The notes under the pieces: model-generated
What the model was told of the DNA's origin: nothing
The model's input: only the letters and a program-made list of their open reading frames with translations
Databases searched by the model: none
Made by a program: the position numbers and the translations under genes
Assembly (NCBI RefSeq): GCF_000383975.1
Contig: NZ_KB913017.1
Location: forward strand, 1,965,105-2,029,104
Reading direction: 5' to 3'
DNA: 64,000 bases
From: Natronorubrum tibetense GA33
GTDB lineage: Archaea > Halobacteriota > Halobacteria > Halobacteriales > Natrialbaceae
Part shown: positions 50,640 through 57,696 of the stretch, in pieces
How the letters are laid out: every line of letters begins with the position of its first letter
How positions within the stretch are numbered: the stretch's first letter is position 1

Positions 50640-51058
50640 CTGTACAGGGCGAGTGCTCCGAGGCTTGACCTCGGGGGTGAAGCCCGTCAACAGATTTAAA
50701 ATTCGACGTGCAGAACCTGAAATAACGGGCGTAGTAGGCGTTAAAGACCGTAATGCGAACCGCCCGTCTGAAGGGAATGCGTCACATCTCAAACCACCTC
50801 GACATCGGGTTGCGGTTGCGACGGGTGGTGTCGGGCCTCGTGGACAGGTCGACCGCATTCCTCGTGAACCACTTGAGGCTACCAGACCGATGGTTCGCAG
50901 GAAGTGTTCATCCCAAATCTGCGGGAAGCCTGGGGGTCGTTCGGAAGATCGAAGATCTTCCGTGACTGAGCGGAGCGAAGCTCCGCGATGTCCGCGAGAC
51001 CTCCGGTCTCGCTTGATGACGAGAGAGCTTTGCTCTCTCGAACCACTTGACCCCGAGG
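50640..51058 (+). mobile_element. IS-derived relic with four consecutive hairpins
   Basis: No transposase frame is intact. The last 115 bases hold GGAAGATC-GAAGATCTTCC (50944), GCGGAGC-GAAGCTCCGC (50971), GCGAGACC-TCC-GGTCTCGC (50993) and CGAGAGAGC-TTT-GCTCTCTCG (51020), ending in GAACCACTTGACC. Hairpins 2-4 match the modules at 5.6 and 25.2 kb with compensatory stem changes. I take it as the right end of an IS1341-type element. Confidence 0.5.
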
Positions 51059-51062
51059 CGGT

Positions 51063-51749
51063 TCACGCGGTCACCACCGTTTCGAAGTCCTCGACAACTT
51101 TCGACGTCGCGATGGTCGCTCCGTCCGGATACACGCGTTCGACCAGCCCGCGCTCGTTGACGAGGAAGATGTAGCTGTAATGGGGGAACATGTACTCGAG
51201 ATTCTCGTACTCGTCGGCGTCGCGCTTCTCGATCGGGAGTCCGTAGCGGTCGTCGACGATCGATTTCGCGTCCTCGTAGCGTTCGGGCCGCAAGAAGTGC
51301 CAGTTTCCGGCCTCGAGGTCGACGCCCTGCTGGCCGGCGTACGTTTGCAACACGTCTTCGGTGTCGCGTTCGGGGTCGAACGTCATCGCGAGGAACGCGG
51401 CATCGTCGACGTACCCGTTCTCGGCCGCGACTTCCTGCGCGCGTCGCAACCGCAGCATCAGCGCGGGACAGACGCCGTCGGGACACGATGTGTAGAAGAA
51501 CGTTACCAGCATCGTCCGCTCGCCCTCGAACTGATCGGTCGAAACGGTCTCACCGGTCAGGGGATTCGGGACGCTCGCCGTGGGGAATTCGTCGCCGTAA
51601 CTCGGATGCGTCGCCTCGCTCAGATCGCGCTCCGGCGACTCGAGGACCTGCCCGTCGTCGGTTCCCGCGGGAGAGATGGCGTCCAGACAACCTGCAGTAG
51701 CGGCGACGCTCGAGGCGGCGATCGATCGGAGGTACAGCCGTCGGTTCAT
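51063..51749 (-). CDS. SCO1/SenC-type copper chaperone, lipoprotein
   Basis: 228 residues from ATG 51749 (MNRRLYLRSIAASSVAATAGCL). Lipobox TAGC (Cys21) anchors it outside the membrane. FFYTSCPDGVCPALM holds the copper-binding/redox pair C89 and C94, and a His follows in MFPHYSYIF. SCO proteins deliver copper to, or reduce, the CuA site of terminal oxidases; the ba3 oxidase 33 kb away is the obvious client (inference). The IS relic abuts its stop codon. Confidence 0.9.
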   Translation of the reverse strand: MNRRLYLRSIAASSVAATAGCLDAISPAGTDDGQVLESPERDLSEATHPSYGDEFPTASVPNPLTGETVSTDQFEGERTMLVTFFYTSCPDGVCPALMLRLRRAQEVAAENGYVDDAAFLAMTFDPERDTEDVLQTYAGQQGVDLEAGNWHFLRPERYEDAKSIVDDRYGLPIEKRDADEYENLEYMFPHYSYIFLVNERGLVERVYPDGATIATSKVVEDFETVVTA

Positions 51750-51855
51750 AGGGTAGCGTTTCGGTGCCACGTCTAAATCCGGGACGGCGATTCCCCGAGT
51801 CGGAAAAACTGCCAGCAGCGAGGAAGAACGGGACGGAGGTGCCCTCTGAGAGCCG

Positions 51856-52180
51856 CTATAGTAACAACTGAAACTATGTACACACTGATCGCACAGCTCG
51901 CGGATCGTTCCTCCCCGTCTGCTCACGGCGGCGCTGCCGCCGTTCGCACGGTATGCGAGACCGACGGTCTCGCACTATTCGCATGGTCCGCGGGATCGAG
52001 GATCCCGCGTTATTCGCTTTGCCGCGGTTCTCACTCACTTCGTTTGCTCACGGGTCGCTTGCGGTCCCCGTTCGCTTTGCTTCGGTTCTCGCTCACTCCG
52101 TTCGCTCCGAACCGCGTCCGCTTCGAACCGCGCTGCCGTCGTGCGATCAGGTGTGTATTGACTTTCAGTGGCTACTATAG
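51856..52180. mobile_element. MITE-like element, copy 3 (longest, 325 bp)
   Basis: Begins CTATAGTAACAACTGAAAC and ends TTTCAGTGGCTACTATAG. The arms match over about 37 bp, including TGATCGCA at the inner edge. The interior is a row of short hairpins (GGCGGCGCTGCCGCC, GCGAGACC-GACGGTCTCGC, GCGGGATC-GAGGATCCCGC) and CTCACTCCGTTCGCTCC-type motifs. No protein is encoded. A TSD cannot be fixed with certainty. Confidence 0.78.
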
Positions 52181-52181
52181 A

Positions 52182-52445
52182 TCACTTCGTTAGTGAGATG
52201 AGAACGAGCACCATTCCGCTCGAGACGATGACTGCCTGCACGAGGGCGGCAGACGCGACGGTCGTCCCGAAGGCGTGGTAGATGAGTCCCTCACAGATCG
52301 CACCGGCACCGATGAAGACGAATCCGCCGGAGACGTACAGCATCGGCGTCTCACCGCTGCGGCGATAGCCGTGATACGCCAGATACGCGATCACGAGACT
52401 CAAGACGAGCGTGATCAGCTTGGCGAGCAGGAACGATGCGTCCAT
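52182..52445 (-). CDS. DUF7521-like three-helix membrane protein
   Basis: 87 residues: LLAKLITLVLSLVIAYLAYHGYRR, MLYVSGGFVFIGAGAICEGLIYHAF and ALVQAVIVSSGMVLVLISLTK. Paralogue of the protein at 22.1 kb. Its ATG overlaps the stop of the upstream HTH gene (TGATG), so the two are translated together. Its own stop codon lies two bases from the MITE end. Probably a membrane partner of the regulator. Confidence 0.8.
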   Translation of the reverse strand: MDASFLLAKLITLVLSLVIAYLAYHGYRRSGETPMLYVSGGFVFIGAGAICEGLIYHAFGTTVASAALVQAVIVSSGMVLVLISLTK

Positions 52446-52807
52446 CAGTCCTCACCTCGGAGCCCGCTCCAGAGCGCCGTGAAGTTGTCTGCGAGTTCGT
52501 CACGAGTCTCCATCGTCAGCGAGAGTTGGCCGTCAGTGATGTCGATGTGGAGTTCCTCGAGTGCCGTCTGGAACTCGCTTCGGTGGGAGCCGTCCGAGTC
52601 GATGGTTCGGCGTTCCTCGATGAGGCCGTGTTCCTGCAGCGTCGAGACGCGGCGGTAGATCGTCGTGAGCGAGGCGTCACACTCCTCGCTGAGGGTTTTC
52701 GCGGTCTTCGGTCCGTCTCGGTCGGCGGCGAGGATGATCTTCCGTGCGTACTCGTCCGCGAGGATCTGGAAGATTTCCGCCGAGTCCGAGGAGCCACCGT
52801 CTTGCAC
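52445..52807 (-). CDS. Small ArsR-like winged-helix regulator
   Basis: About 120 residues from GTG 52807 (VQDGGSSDSAEIFQILADEYARKIILAA); GTG 52816 is an alternative. The HTH is GPKTAKTLSEECDASLTTIYRRVSTLQEHGLIEERRTIDSDGSHRSEFQTALEEL (about 31-85). CTATTTG near 52835 gives a box A for leaderless transcription. A 21-bp near-palindrome (52844-52864) lies directly upstream of it. It forms an operon with the DUF7521 membrane gene. Confidence 0.82.
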   Translation of the reverse strand: MQDGGSSDSAEIFQILADEYARKIILAADRDGPKTAKTLSEECDASLTTIYRRVSTLQEHGLIEERRTIDSDGSHRSEFQTALEELHIDITDGQLSLTMETRDELADNFTALWSGLRGED

Positions 52808-52843
52808 AGGATACACCCCGTCGTTCAGCGGCAAATAGGCCAC

Positions 52844-52864
52844 GATTTGCTGATCCAGCAAATC
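52844..52864. promoter_or_regulatory. Candidate operator: 21-bp near-palindrome at the regulator promoter
   Basis: GATTTGC, seven bases (TGATCCA), GCAAATC. It sits about 6 bp upstream of the box A of the HTH gene. An almost identical site stands in the same position before the membrane-protein operon at 54244. Confidence 0.5.
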
Positions 52865-52905
52865 ACCGAGAGCGTCTTGTATGCGGGACTCATGGGGCCG
52901 TCGCG

Positions 52906-53215
52906 TCACAACTGATCTTTCGAACCTGTTCCGTCTCTCGGCGGTAACCAGATGGTATCGAACCAGAACGCCTCGAGCGCTCGGACGGCGTCCACGAACT
53001 CGCCTCGGTCGCTCGATTTTCGGACGTACGCGTTTGCGTAGCGCGCGTACGACTGTGTGATCACTTTCTCGTCGATCCGCTCGGAACAGACGAGCACGGG
53101 AATCTCCGTCCAGTCGGTATCGAATCAATCGAGGAGCGTTCGCCAGTCCATCCCCGGAAAGTCGTTCTCGAGCACCTCGAGAACGAGTCGGGAGGTGAGA
53201 CAGGTTACGATGCAC
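52906..53215 (-). pseudogene. Receiver-domain (CheY-like) remnant
   Basis: Minus-strand reading LVLEVLENDFPGMDWRTLLD, stop (TGA), FDTDWTEIPVLVCSERIDEKV..., SYARYANAYVRKSSDRGEFVDAV, ALEAFWFDTIWLPP. This is the second half of a response-regulator receiver domain: DFPGMDGWELL, the IPVLVCS strand, and the ANAYVRK lysine segment. The phosphoacceptor region is missing and one TGA interrupts the rest in the same frame. Confidence 0.72.
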
Positions 53216-53699
53216 AGGTCGGACACGATCGACTGTGTCGAACGTAGATCAACCCCGCTAACAGTGCCACAGAGAGCGCACCGAGAGCCGGACGCAACGG
53301 ATCGAAGTACGTCATGAGGGCGGACGAGCTGAACAGCGCGAGCAGGACGACGTTACAGATCGGACAGCCGACCGCCAGGAACCCCCCGACGAGTCCGCCG
53401 ATCGCCAGGCGATCCTCGCCTTTTGTGCCGTCGCTACCGCTCTCGTCGGCGTCTTCGAAGTCCGGACCTACCACCTCGGTCGTCAGCCGCTGTGCGGTGT
53501 AAACGCCCGCGAGCAGTGCCGTCAGCGTCAGAAACAGGTAGTCAACGGGTGTCCGCGGGACCATCCGGACGTACAGCGGATTCGGAATGAGTCCGGTGAC
53601 GAGTCCGAACAGCAGGAACACGCCGATCGCGGCGGCCGTTCCCCATCCCGTCGCTCGCCGGTCCGATCGGATCGACCGGAAGACGTTCCGCAGCGTCAT
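53205..53699 (-). CDS. Membrane protein with intramembrane CPIC motif
   Basis: 164 residues from ATG 53699. Four to five helices: AAAIGVFLLFGLVTGLIPN, YLFLTLTALLAGVYTAQ, GGLVGGFLAVGCPICNVVLLALF and LGALSVALLAGLIYVRH, with a final CPTC. The CPIC pair is buried in helix 3, followed by SSALMTYFDPLRP. It overlaps the upstream membrane gene by four bases (ATGA). The CxxC in the membrane suggests thiol exchange or metal passage. It does not belong to a family I can name. Confidence 0.78.
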   Translation of the reverse strand: MTLRNVFRSIRSDRRATGWGTAAAIGVFLLFGLVTGLIPNPLYVRMVPRTPVDYLFLTLTALLAGVYTAQRLTTEVVGPDFEDADESGSDGTKGEDRLAIGGLVGGFLAVGCPICNVVLLALFSSSALMTYFDPLRPALGALSVALLAGLIYVRHSRSCPTCAS

Positions 53700-54244
53700 T
53701 TCGCTCCCTCCGTCGCGATGGCACACCGTTCGGGGTGGCCCGCCCGTCCGAGGAAGAACAGCAACAGCAGGAGACCGCCGACGCGAACCAGCGTGCCGTC
53801 GTACGGAAGTGCCGCGAGGCCCCCGGCGAACCCGAGAAAACCAAGGAGGCCGGCGCCACAGCTCGCACACCCCGAGGCGAGGAGCCCGGGGACGACCCCG
53901 GAGAGGTCCGTGAGACTCGAGGGACCGACGATTCGCAACTGCGCGACGACGTTGACGACCGCGATCCCCGACAGCAGCGCGTAGAGGACGATGATCCCGA
54001 GTCCGGTCCAGCCGTCGGTTCGGTACACCGTCTCCGTGAGCGAGACGACGACGTACTCGAACCAGTGGAGACCGTCGCCGAGCATCTGGAGCGAGAACGC
54101 CGGCATCGTACTCAAGATCAGGAGGATGTAGGTGGCGACCGTCACGAGTACCAGTCCGATCGTTCCTCGCCACGTCTCGAACGGATACGAGGCCGCTTCG
54201 AAGAGGTTCGTCAGATACCCCTTGAGCGAGTCGCGCGTGAACAT
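53696..54244 (-). CDS. Membrane protein with intramembrane CASC motif
   Basis: 182 residues. Helices: IGLVLVTVATYILLILSTM, GLGIIVLYALLSGIAVVNVV, VVPGLLASGCASCGAGLLGFLGF and VGGLLLLLFFLGRAG; the C-terminus has another Cys. CASCG is inside helix 3, the same place as CPIC in its partner, so the two may form a heteromer. The ATGA overlap makes them one translational unit. It is divergent from the Tat-exported DsbA-like gene across a 109-bp region with a 21-bp palindrome. Confidence 0.78.
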   Translation of the reverse strand: MFTRDSLKGYLTNLFEAASYPFETWRGTIGLVLVTVATYILLILSTMPAFSLQMLGDGLHWFEYVVVSLTETVYRTDGWTGLGIIVLYALLSGIAVVNVVAQLRIVGPSSLTDLSGVVPGLLASGCASCGAGLLGFLGFAGGLAALPYDGTLVRVGGLLLLLFFLGRAGHPERCAIATEGAK

Positions 54245-54285
54245 TCGATCGAACCGATGCAGGGACGACTCAAATCTCCGACTCC

Positions 54286-54306
54286 GATTTGCCGACTCAG
54301 CAAATC
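54286..54306. promoter_or_regulatory. Candidate operator: 21-bp near-palindrome between divergent redox genes
   Basis: GATTTGC, seven bases (CGACTCA), GCAAATC. It lies just upstream of a possible box A (GATTTGAG, about 54270-54278 on the minus strand) of the membrane gene pair and 48 bp before the DsbA-like start. It matches the site at 52844. Confidence 0.5.
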
Positions 54307-54353
54307 GGCGGTTCCGTTACGACCCCGGGTCGGAAACGTTCACGGGAACATCG

Positions 54354-55079
54354 ATGTCCCTGGATCAGCCATCCCGTCGTGCCTTCCTCGCCGGCTCAGT
54401 CGTGACGCTCGGTGCCGGCGGCGCCTATTATCTCACGCGATCCGACGACGACGCCCATGATATCTCCCCGTCGTTTCACTCGAGCGACGAGACGTCAGCG
54501 TTCGGCGTCGATCTCGACGGGAAGCCGATCATGGGAGCGCCGGATGCGCCGCTCGAGATCTACTACTGGACGGACTTCCAGTGTCCGTTCTGCGAGCAGT
54601 TCGAGCGGGAGACGCTCCCCGACCTCGTCCGGAACCACGTCGAGCCCGGCGACGTTCGCATCGTCTTGATCGCCTTGCCGTACTTCGGCGCGGACTCGGT
54701 GACTGCCGCGGTGGCGAGCAAGTGCGTCTGGGAGCAGGTCCGCGACGAAGAGCCGTCCGCGTACTGGGACTGGCACGCGGCGGTATTCGAGGAACAGGAC
54801 GAGAAGAATTCGGGCTGGGCGTCGGCCGAAAACCTCCTCGAGTACACCCGCTCCGTCGACGCGGTCGACGCGGACGCCCTCGAGTCGTGTCTCGAGGACC
54901 GACGGCCGGAACTCGAGGACACGATCGAGACCGACGCGGACCGGGCGACCGAACGCGGCGTGTCGGGCACGCCGACGTTCGTCGTCTTCGATCCGGACGC
55001 CGAAGCCGCCGGCTCGCTCGTCGGCGCACAGCCGCCCGAACGCTTCGACGAGGCGATCGCACGGATCGAGGACGGCTGA
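54354..55079 (+). CDS. Exported DsbA-family thiol oxidoreductase with Tat-type signal
   Basis: 241 residues from ATG 54354 (MSLDQPSRRAFLAGSVVTLGAGG). The signal has SRRAFL, a twin-arginine motif, and a short h-region. The thioredoxin core is YYWTDFQCPFCEQFERETLP (active site C77-P-F-C80), with an added pair-like Cys in ASKCVWEQV, and cis-Pro in SGTPTFVVF. It probably forms or reshuffles disulfides outside the membrane, together with the divergent CxxC membrane proteins (inferred). Confidence 0.9.
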   Translation: MSLDQPSRRAFLAGSVVTLGAGGAYYLTRSDDDAHDISPSFHSSDETSAFGVDLDGKPIMGAPDAPLEIYYWTDFQCPFCEQFERETLPDLVRNHVEPGDVRIVLIALPYFGADSVTAAVASKCVWEQVRDEEPSAYWDWHAAVFEEQDEKNSGWASAENLLEYTRSVDAVDADALESCLEDRRPELEDTIETDADRATERGVSGTPTFVVFDPDAEAAGSLVGAQPPERFDEAIARIEDG

Positions 55080-55127
55080 CGACGGCCACGATTTACGGTC
55101 GTTCGGGTGGTATCACCGCTCGAACCG

Positions 55128-56027
55128 ATGGTTCAGCAGACGTCGATTTCGTTTACCAGCACTGGTGTCACCTGCCGCGGGGAGTTGTTCGCACCGACCG
55201 CCGCGGAGGAGCCGCCGGTCGTCGTGATGGCCCACGGGTTCGGCGGCGAACGGACGTGGCGACTCCCCGCGTTCGCTCGGCGGTTCGCCGAGCACGGCCT
55301 CGCCGCGCTGGTCTTCGACTACCGTACGTTCGGGGACAGCGACGGCACGCCACGGAACCTCATCAGCCCGCGACGCCACCTCGAGGACTGGCGCGCCGCC
55401 GTCGCACACGCCCGATCCCGCTCCGACATCGACGGCGAACGACTCGCCCTCTGGGGGACGTCCTTCAGCGGCGGTCACGTCGTCGCGACCGCGGCACGCG
55501 ATCCGGCCGTCGACGCGATCGTCGCGCAGGTGCCGTTCACCGATGGGCTCGCAACTGCGGGCAACCTGATCCGACGGGGCGGCCTCTCCTACGCCCGTGG
55601 CGCGCTCTCCGGCGCAGTCACCGATCTCGCGCGGACGGCGGTCGGTCGGGACCCCCACTACGTTTCGATCGTTGCCGACCCCGACGAGTTCGCCGTGATG
55701 AACACGCCCGACGCAAAGCCCGGCTACGAGTCGATGGTTCCCGACGACGCGACCAGTCGAAACGAGTGTCCGGGGCGAATCCTCGCAACCGTCCCTGCCT
55801 ATCGACCGATCACAGCGGCCGGCGACGTCTCCTGCCCTGCGTTCGTCGTCGAGGCGGCGGGAGACACGATCGTCCCGTCGTGGACCGTCGACCGACTCGT
55901 CTCGAAACTCGACGACGTCGAGCGTCTCAGGCTCCCGGTCGGCCACTTCGAGGTTTACCGCGGCGACGCGTTCGAACGTGTCGTCGATCGCCAGCTCGCG
56001 TTCCTCGAGCGAACGCTGATCGCCTAG
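55128..56027 (+). CDS. Alpha/beta hydrolase (dienelactone-hydrolase-like esterase)
   Basis: 299 residues from ATG 55128 (MVQQTSISFTSTGVTCRGELF). HGFGGERTWRLPAFARRFAEHGLAALVFDYRTFGDS opens the fold. The nucleophile elbow is GTSFSGG (Ser), the Asp is in VVEAAGDTIVP and the His in PVGHFEVY. Relatives include acyl-peptide-like and COG1073 hydrolases. The substrate is unknown. It follows the DsbA-like gene with a short gap and may be co-transcribed. Confidence 0.86.
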   Translation: MVQQTSISFTSTGVTCRGELFAPTAAEEPPVVVMAHGFGGERTWRLPAFARRFAEHGLAALVFDYRTFGDSDGTPRNLISPRRHLEDWRAAVAHARSRSDIDGERLALWGTSFSGGHVVATAARDPAVDAIVAQVPFTDGLATAGNLIRRGGLSYARGALSGAVTDLARTAVGRDPHYVSIVADPDEFAVMNTPDAKPGYESMVPDDATSRNECPGRILATVPAYRPITAAGDVSCPAFVVEAAGDTIVPSWTVDRLVSKLDDVERLRLPVGHFEVYRGDAFERVVDRQLAFLERTLIA

Positions 56028-56165
56028 CCGACGGCGCGATTCGAAGCCTCCGGAACGTCTCGCTTCGGAATGGACCGGCGAGCGGTGAGGAATTCGTGGC
56101 GGCCACGGCCGATTGCGGCGGTCCGACGCGAACAGAGACCGCCCACGTGACGCCGCCGGAACCGA

Positions 56166-56718
56166 TTACTCGAGCGTCGCGATGAGCAAGAAGGTCTCGG
56201 GTCGGACGGCCTCGTGCTCAATAGTGAATCCGGCGTCGCGGAGGGCCTCTACCGCTTCGTCAGCGCTGTATCGCTCGTCGACCGGCGGCCCGTTCTCGCC
56301 GGTTCCGGTGGCCGCCCAGTCGACGATCACGAGTCGGCCGTCAGCGGCGAGGACCCGTCGGATCTCGGCCAGCGACTCGTCGCTCGCGAACTCGTGGTAA
56401 GTCATCGTCGAGAATGCGGCGTCGATGGCGCCATCGTCGAACGGCAGGTCGGCCACGTCGCTGGTCACGAGGTCGACGTTCTCCGGAACGCCCTTTTTTT
56501 GGTAGAACTCGTGCATCTCCTCCTGGACGTCGACCGCGCGAACCTCGCCGGCGTGGGATGCGATGTCGTCGGTGAAGAAGCCGGTCCCGCTGCCGAGATC
56601 GGCGACGATGTCGTCCGGCGAGAGCGAGAGCGCCCACAGCAGTTCCTCGGCCGAGAGGAATCGGTATCGTCGTCCGGCCTCCTCCCGCCCGCGAGGCGTC
56701 GAACGTGTGGAAACCCAT
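56166..56718 (-). pseudogene. SAM methyltransferase with apparent frameshift near the start
   Basis: ATG 56718 gives MGFHTFDASR, the normal family start, but at codon 10-11 (CGCGGGCGGG, about 56683-56692) the reading moves one base. The correct continuation REEAGRRYRFLSAEELLWAL is in another frame. Removing one G restores a full 184-residue protein with SAM motif VADLGSGTGFFTDD. It could be a true lesion, a sequencing error in a G-run, or a later start. It begins one base after the DUF302 stop. Confidence 0.62.
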
Positions 56719-56719
56719 G

Positions 56720-57157
56720 TTACAGTTCCTCGAAGGCGGCGTCGACGAGTTCGCCGGTCTCCGCGACGATCTCCGCCATCTCCTCGTCGTCCGGCGTTAT
56801 CCCGACGAGCCGTGCGATCCGCATGATCGAGACGTGATAGACGCGTTGTCGACCGGGTTCTTCCTCCCAAACGACGACGTTACACGGGAAGAGCGCGCCG
56901 AGTTCGCCGTCGCTGGCCTCGAGCGCCCGGTCGGCCACTGCGGGGTTACAGGCCCCGAGGACGTAGTAGGGGTCGCGGTCGGCATCGACTTTCTCGTTGA
57001 GCAGTTTCGACGGCGAGAACTCGACGGGGACACCGAACCCTGCGTCGGTGAACACTTCACGAACGTGCTCGATCGCCTCCTCGTGGTCCATCTCGAGGAC
57101 GGTCTGCGTTTGGCCGATATCGTCCGGGTCTATCTGCGTGGGATCGATAGGAAGCAT
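56720..57157 (-). CDS. DUF302 family protein
   Basis: 145 residues. TVLEMDHEEAIEHVREVFTDAGFGVPVEFSPSKLLNEKV, YYVLGACNPAVADRALEASDGELGALFPCNVVVWEE is the DUF302 core, with the conserved GACNP and PCNVVV. The family is of unknown function but often found with sulfur and thiol enzymes. It lies one base upstream of a methyltransferase gene, and a second DUF302 gene is next to another methyltransferase gene at 63 kb. Confidence 0.88.
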   Translation of the reverse strand: MLPIDPTQIDPDDIGQTQTVLEMDHEEAIEHVREVFTDAGFGVPVEFSPSKLLNEKVDADRDPYYVLGACNPAVADRALEASDGELGALFPCNVVVWEEEPGRQRVYHVSIMRIARLVGITPDDEEMAEIVAETGELVDAAFEEL

Positions 57158-57273
57158 CGTTCGTGTAGAGTATTGGGTGATATACGAAAGTCACTTCCGG
57201 ATTCGATGTTGGCGTTTCGCCGACTCGGAACATCGACCGAACATATATTGGTCTTCCTTGCGGAGATTTACTC

Positions 57274-57486
57274 ATGGACTCGGACGCTACCTCCCGACGG
57301 ACCCTCCTTGGCGTCGCAGGGGTGGCCAGTCTCTGCTGTGTCGGTCCCGGCGCGATGGCCGTCACCGGTGGCACGACCGTCGGACTCATCGCTGGTCTTG
57401 TACAGGGGCTCGTCGTTTTTGCCGTACTCGGTGTCGTCGCACTGCTGTTCCGACTACGGTCCGCCTGCTCGTCCTGTGATGCGTAA
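57274..57486 (+). CDS. Small membrane protein with CC and CxxC motifs (70 aa)
   Basis: MDSDATSRRTLLGVAGVASLCCVGPGAMAVTGG, then VGLIAGLVQGLVVFAVLGVVALLFRLR and a C-terminal CSSC. The paired Cys before a Gly-Pro turn in helix 1 recalls MerT/MerF-type metal carriers, but the length is short. It could carry a metal or thiol through the membrane. It is divergent from the DUF302 gene. Confidence 0.72.
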   Translation: MDSDATSRRTLLGVAGVASLCCVGPGAMAVTGGTTVGLIAGLVQGLVVFAVLGVVALLFRLRSACSSCDA

Positions 57487-57636
57487 CCGCCTTCGGCGAC
57501 CGAAATCGTGAGCGTTCGCGCCGTCACTCCGTGCAGCCGCCGCGCCGATTCCGAAACCATCGACCGGCGAACGGACTCGGAGTTCGTGTTCGGATCGCGA
57601 GCAGCCAGCAACTCGAGGCACTCTAACTGCACCGTA

Positions 57637-57672
57637 ATTCCATAGTATTGGGAATCCCTAGAAATACTTTAG
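57637..57672 (+). promoter_or_regulatory. Inverted repeat and box A before the CoA-disulfide-reductase-like gene
   Basis: GTATTGGGA-AT-CCCTAGAAATAC is an imperfect palindrome overlapping the box A-like ATACTTTA; transcription would start close to the ATG at 57697. It may be a repressor site. Confidence 0.45.
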
Positions 57673-57696
57673 ACACTACCCCGCTACTGTCGACAC

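Noticed and set aside
50753-50965. 70-codon ORF in the IS relic as TnpB
   Set aside because: It contains no RuvC DED residues or CxxC zinc finger; the family could not be recognised, so it is left inside the relic.
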